The position numbers and the translations under genes were made by a program. A DNA stretch of 14,623 nt from Candidatus Magasanikiibacteriota bacterium (GTDB lineage: Bacteria; Patescibacteriota; Patescibacteriia; Magasanikbacterales; UBA922): contig QIHL01000081.1 of assembly GCA_003230965.1 (NCBI GenBank), positions 1 through 14,623 on the forward strand, in the 5' to 3' direction. Shown here one piece after another: positions 14,443-14,623 of the stretch. The notes under the pieces are model-generated. The model saw only the letters and a program-made list of their open reading frames with translations. It did not search any database and had not been told where the DNA came from. Within the stretch, counting starts at the first letter, position 1, and the number at the start of each line of letters is the position of its first letter.

Positions 14443-14623
14443 AGAAAAAAACTTATGATATATAAATATATACTACACTATTTTTAGAATAATTAAAAGT
14501 GGAAAAAAATTACTTCTTTTTTACTAAGACATTTGATTTTTTTTTATCTGCAGGAACAGATGATGTTTGTCTCTTTGGAATCCAAAAACCAAACTAACTA
14601 CCTTTACCAATCCAATGACTCTT
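14443..14623 (-). other. AT-rich upstream region with a doubtful gene tail
   Basis: The part next to bactofilin (about 14443-14510) is very AT-rich and should hold its promoter; several TATA-like boxes occur but none has a clear -35. To the right, one minus-strand frame stays open from the edge to a TAG at 14526-14524. Its short product includes HHLFLQIKKN, faintly like the HLHFxI end of M23 peptidases. Another frame, interrupted by one TAG near 14596-14594, gives a lysine-rich tail. Neither is long enough to call a gene. Confidence 0.2.

Noticed and set aside
1..14623. CRISPR array, toxin-antitoxin pair, prophage or defence island
   Set aside because: No regularly spaced repeats, integrase, nuclease or small toxin-like gene pairs were seen on either strand.

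Overview
The window looks like a chromosomal piece of a candidate-phyla-radiation (Patescibacteria) bacterium. The evidence is AT-rich DNA, a DUF4012 membrane protein beside an exopolysaccharide-type glycosyltransferase cluster, a stand-alone bactofilin, three tRNA genes with no encoded CCA, and protein starts with almost no Shine-Dalgarno sequences. UGA appears as a stop (end of the lipid-kinase-like gene), which argues against the UGA=Gly code of SR1/Gracilibacteria. The exact lineage cannot be fixed from this sequence.

Layout, left to right. Positions 1-407 (minus) hold the N-terminal part of a four-helix membrane protein that runs off the left edge. Positions 545-703 (plus) hold tRNA-Arg(UCG) and tRNA-Ala(CGC). 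They are followed by a GC-rich patch, a textbook ribosome-binding site in front of a 10-codon ORF, and the tail of an IS30-like transposase: a small scar of mobile or foreign DNA. Positions 967-10807 (minus) form a cell-surface locus. A WcaJ/PssY-type polyprenyl-phosphate sugar-1-phosphate transferase is followed by three GT4 glycosyltransferases in a tight run (gaps of 2, 3 and 32 bases). After them, each behind its own promoter, come a DUF4012 protein with two N-terminal CCHC zinc knuckles and a single-pass protein with extracellular beta-sandwich repeats. RNase P RNA (rnpB, plus) is transcribed divergently from the sugar transferase gene, and the two -35 boxes are separated by one base. Positions 11483-14442 (minus) carry bactofilin, a lipid-kinase-like protein with an altered glycine motif, tRNA-Leu(GAG), and an FAD oxidoreductase strikingly similar to the DHCR24/DWARF1 sterol reductase family.

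How the genes may work together (inference). The WcaJ-type enzyme would start a glycan on undecaprenyl phosphate, and the three GT4 enzymes would extend it in the cytoplasm. DUF4012, whose extracellular domain has motif order reminiscent of LytR-CpsA-Psr proteins, may act on the exported glycan or anchor it, and the repeat protein may be a partner or carrier. No Wzx flippase or Wzy polymerase is present here. The most unusual points are the zinc-knuckle/DUF4012 fusion, the DHCR24-like enzyme in an organism unlikely to make sterols, the abutting divergent rnpB/sugar-transferase promoters, and the degenerate lipid-kinase motif.
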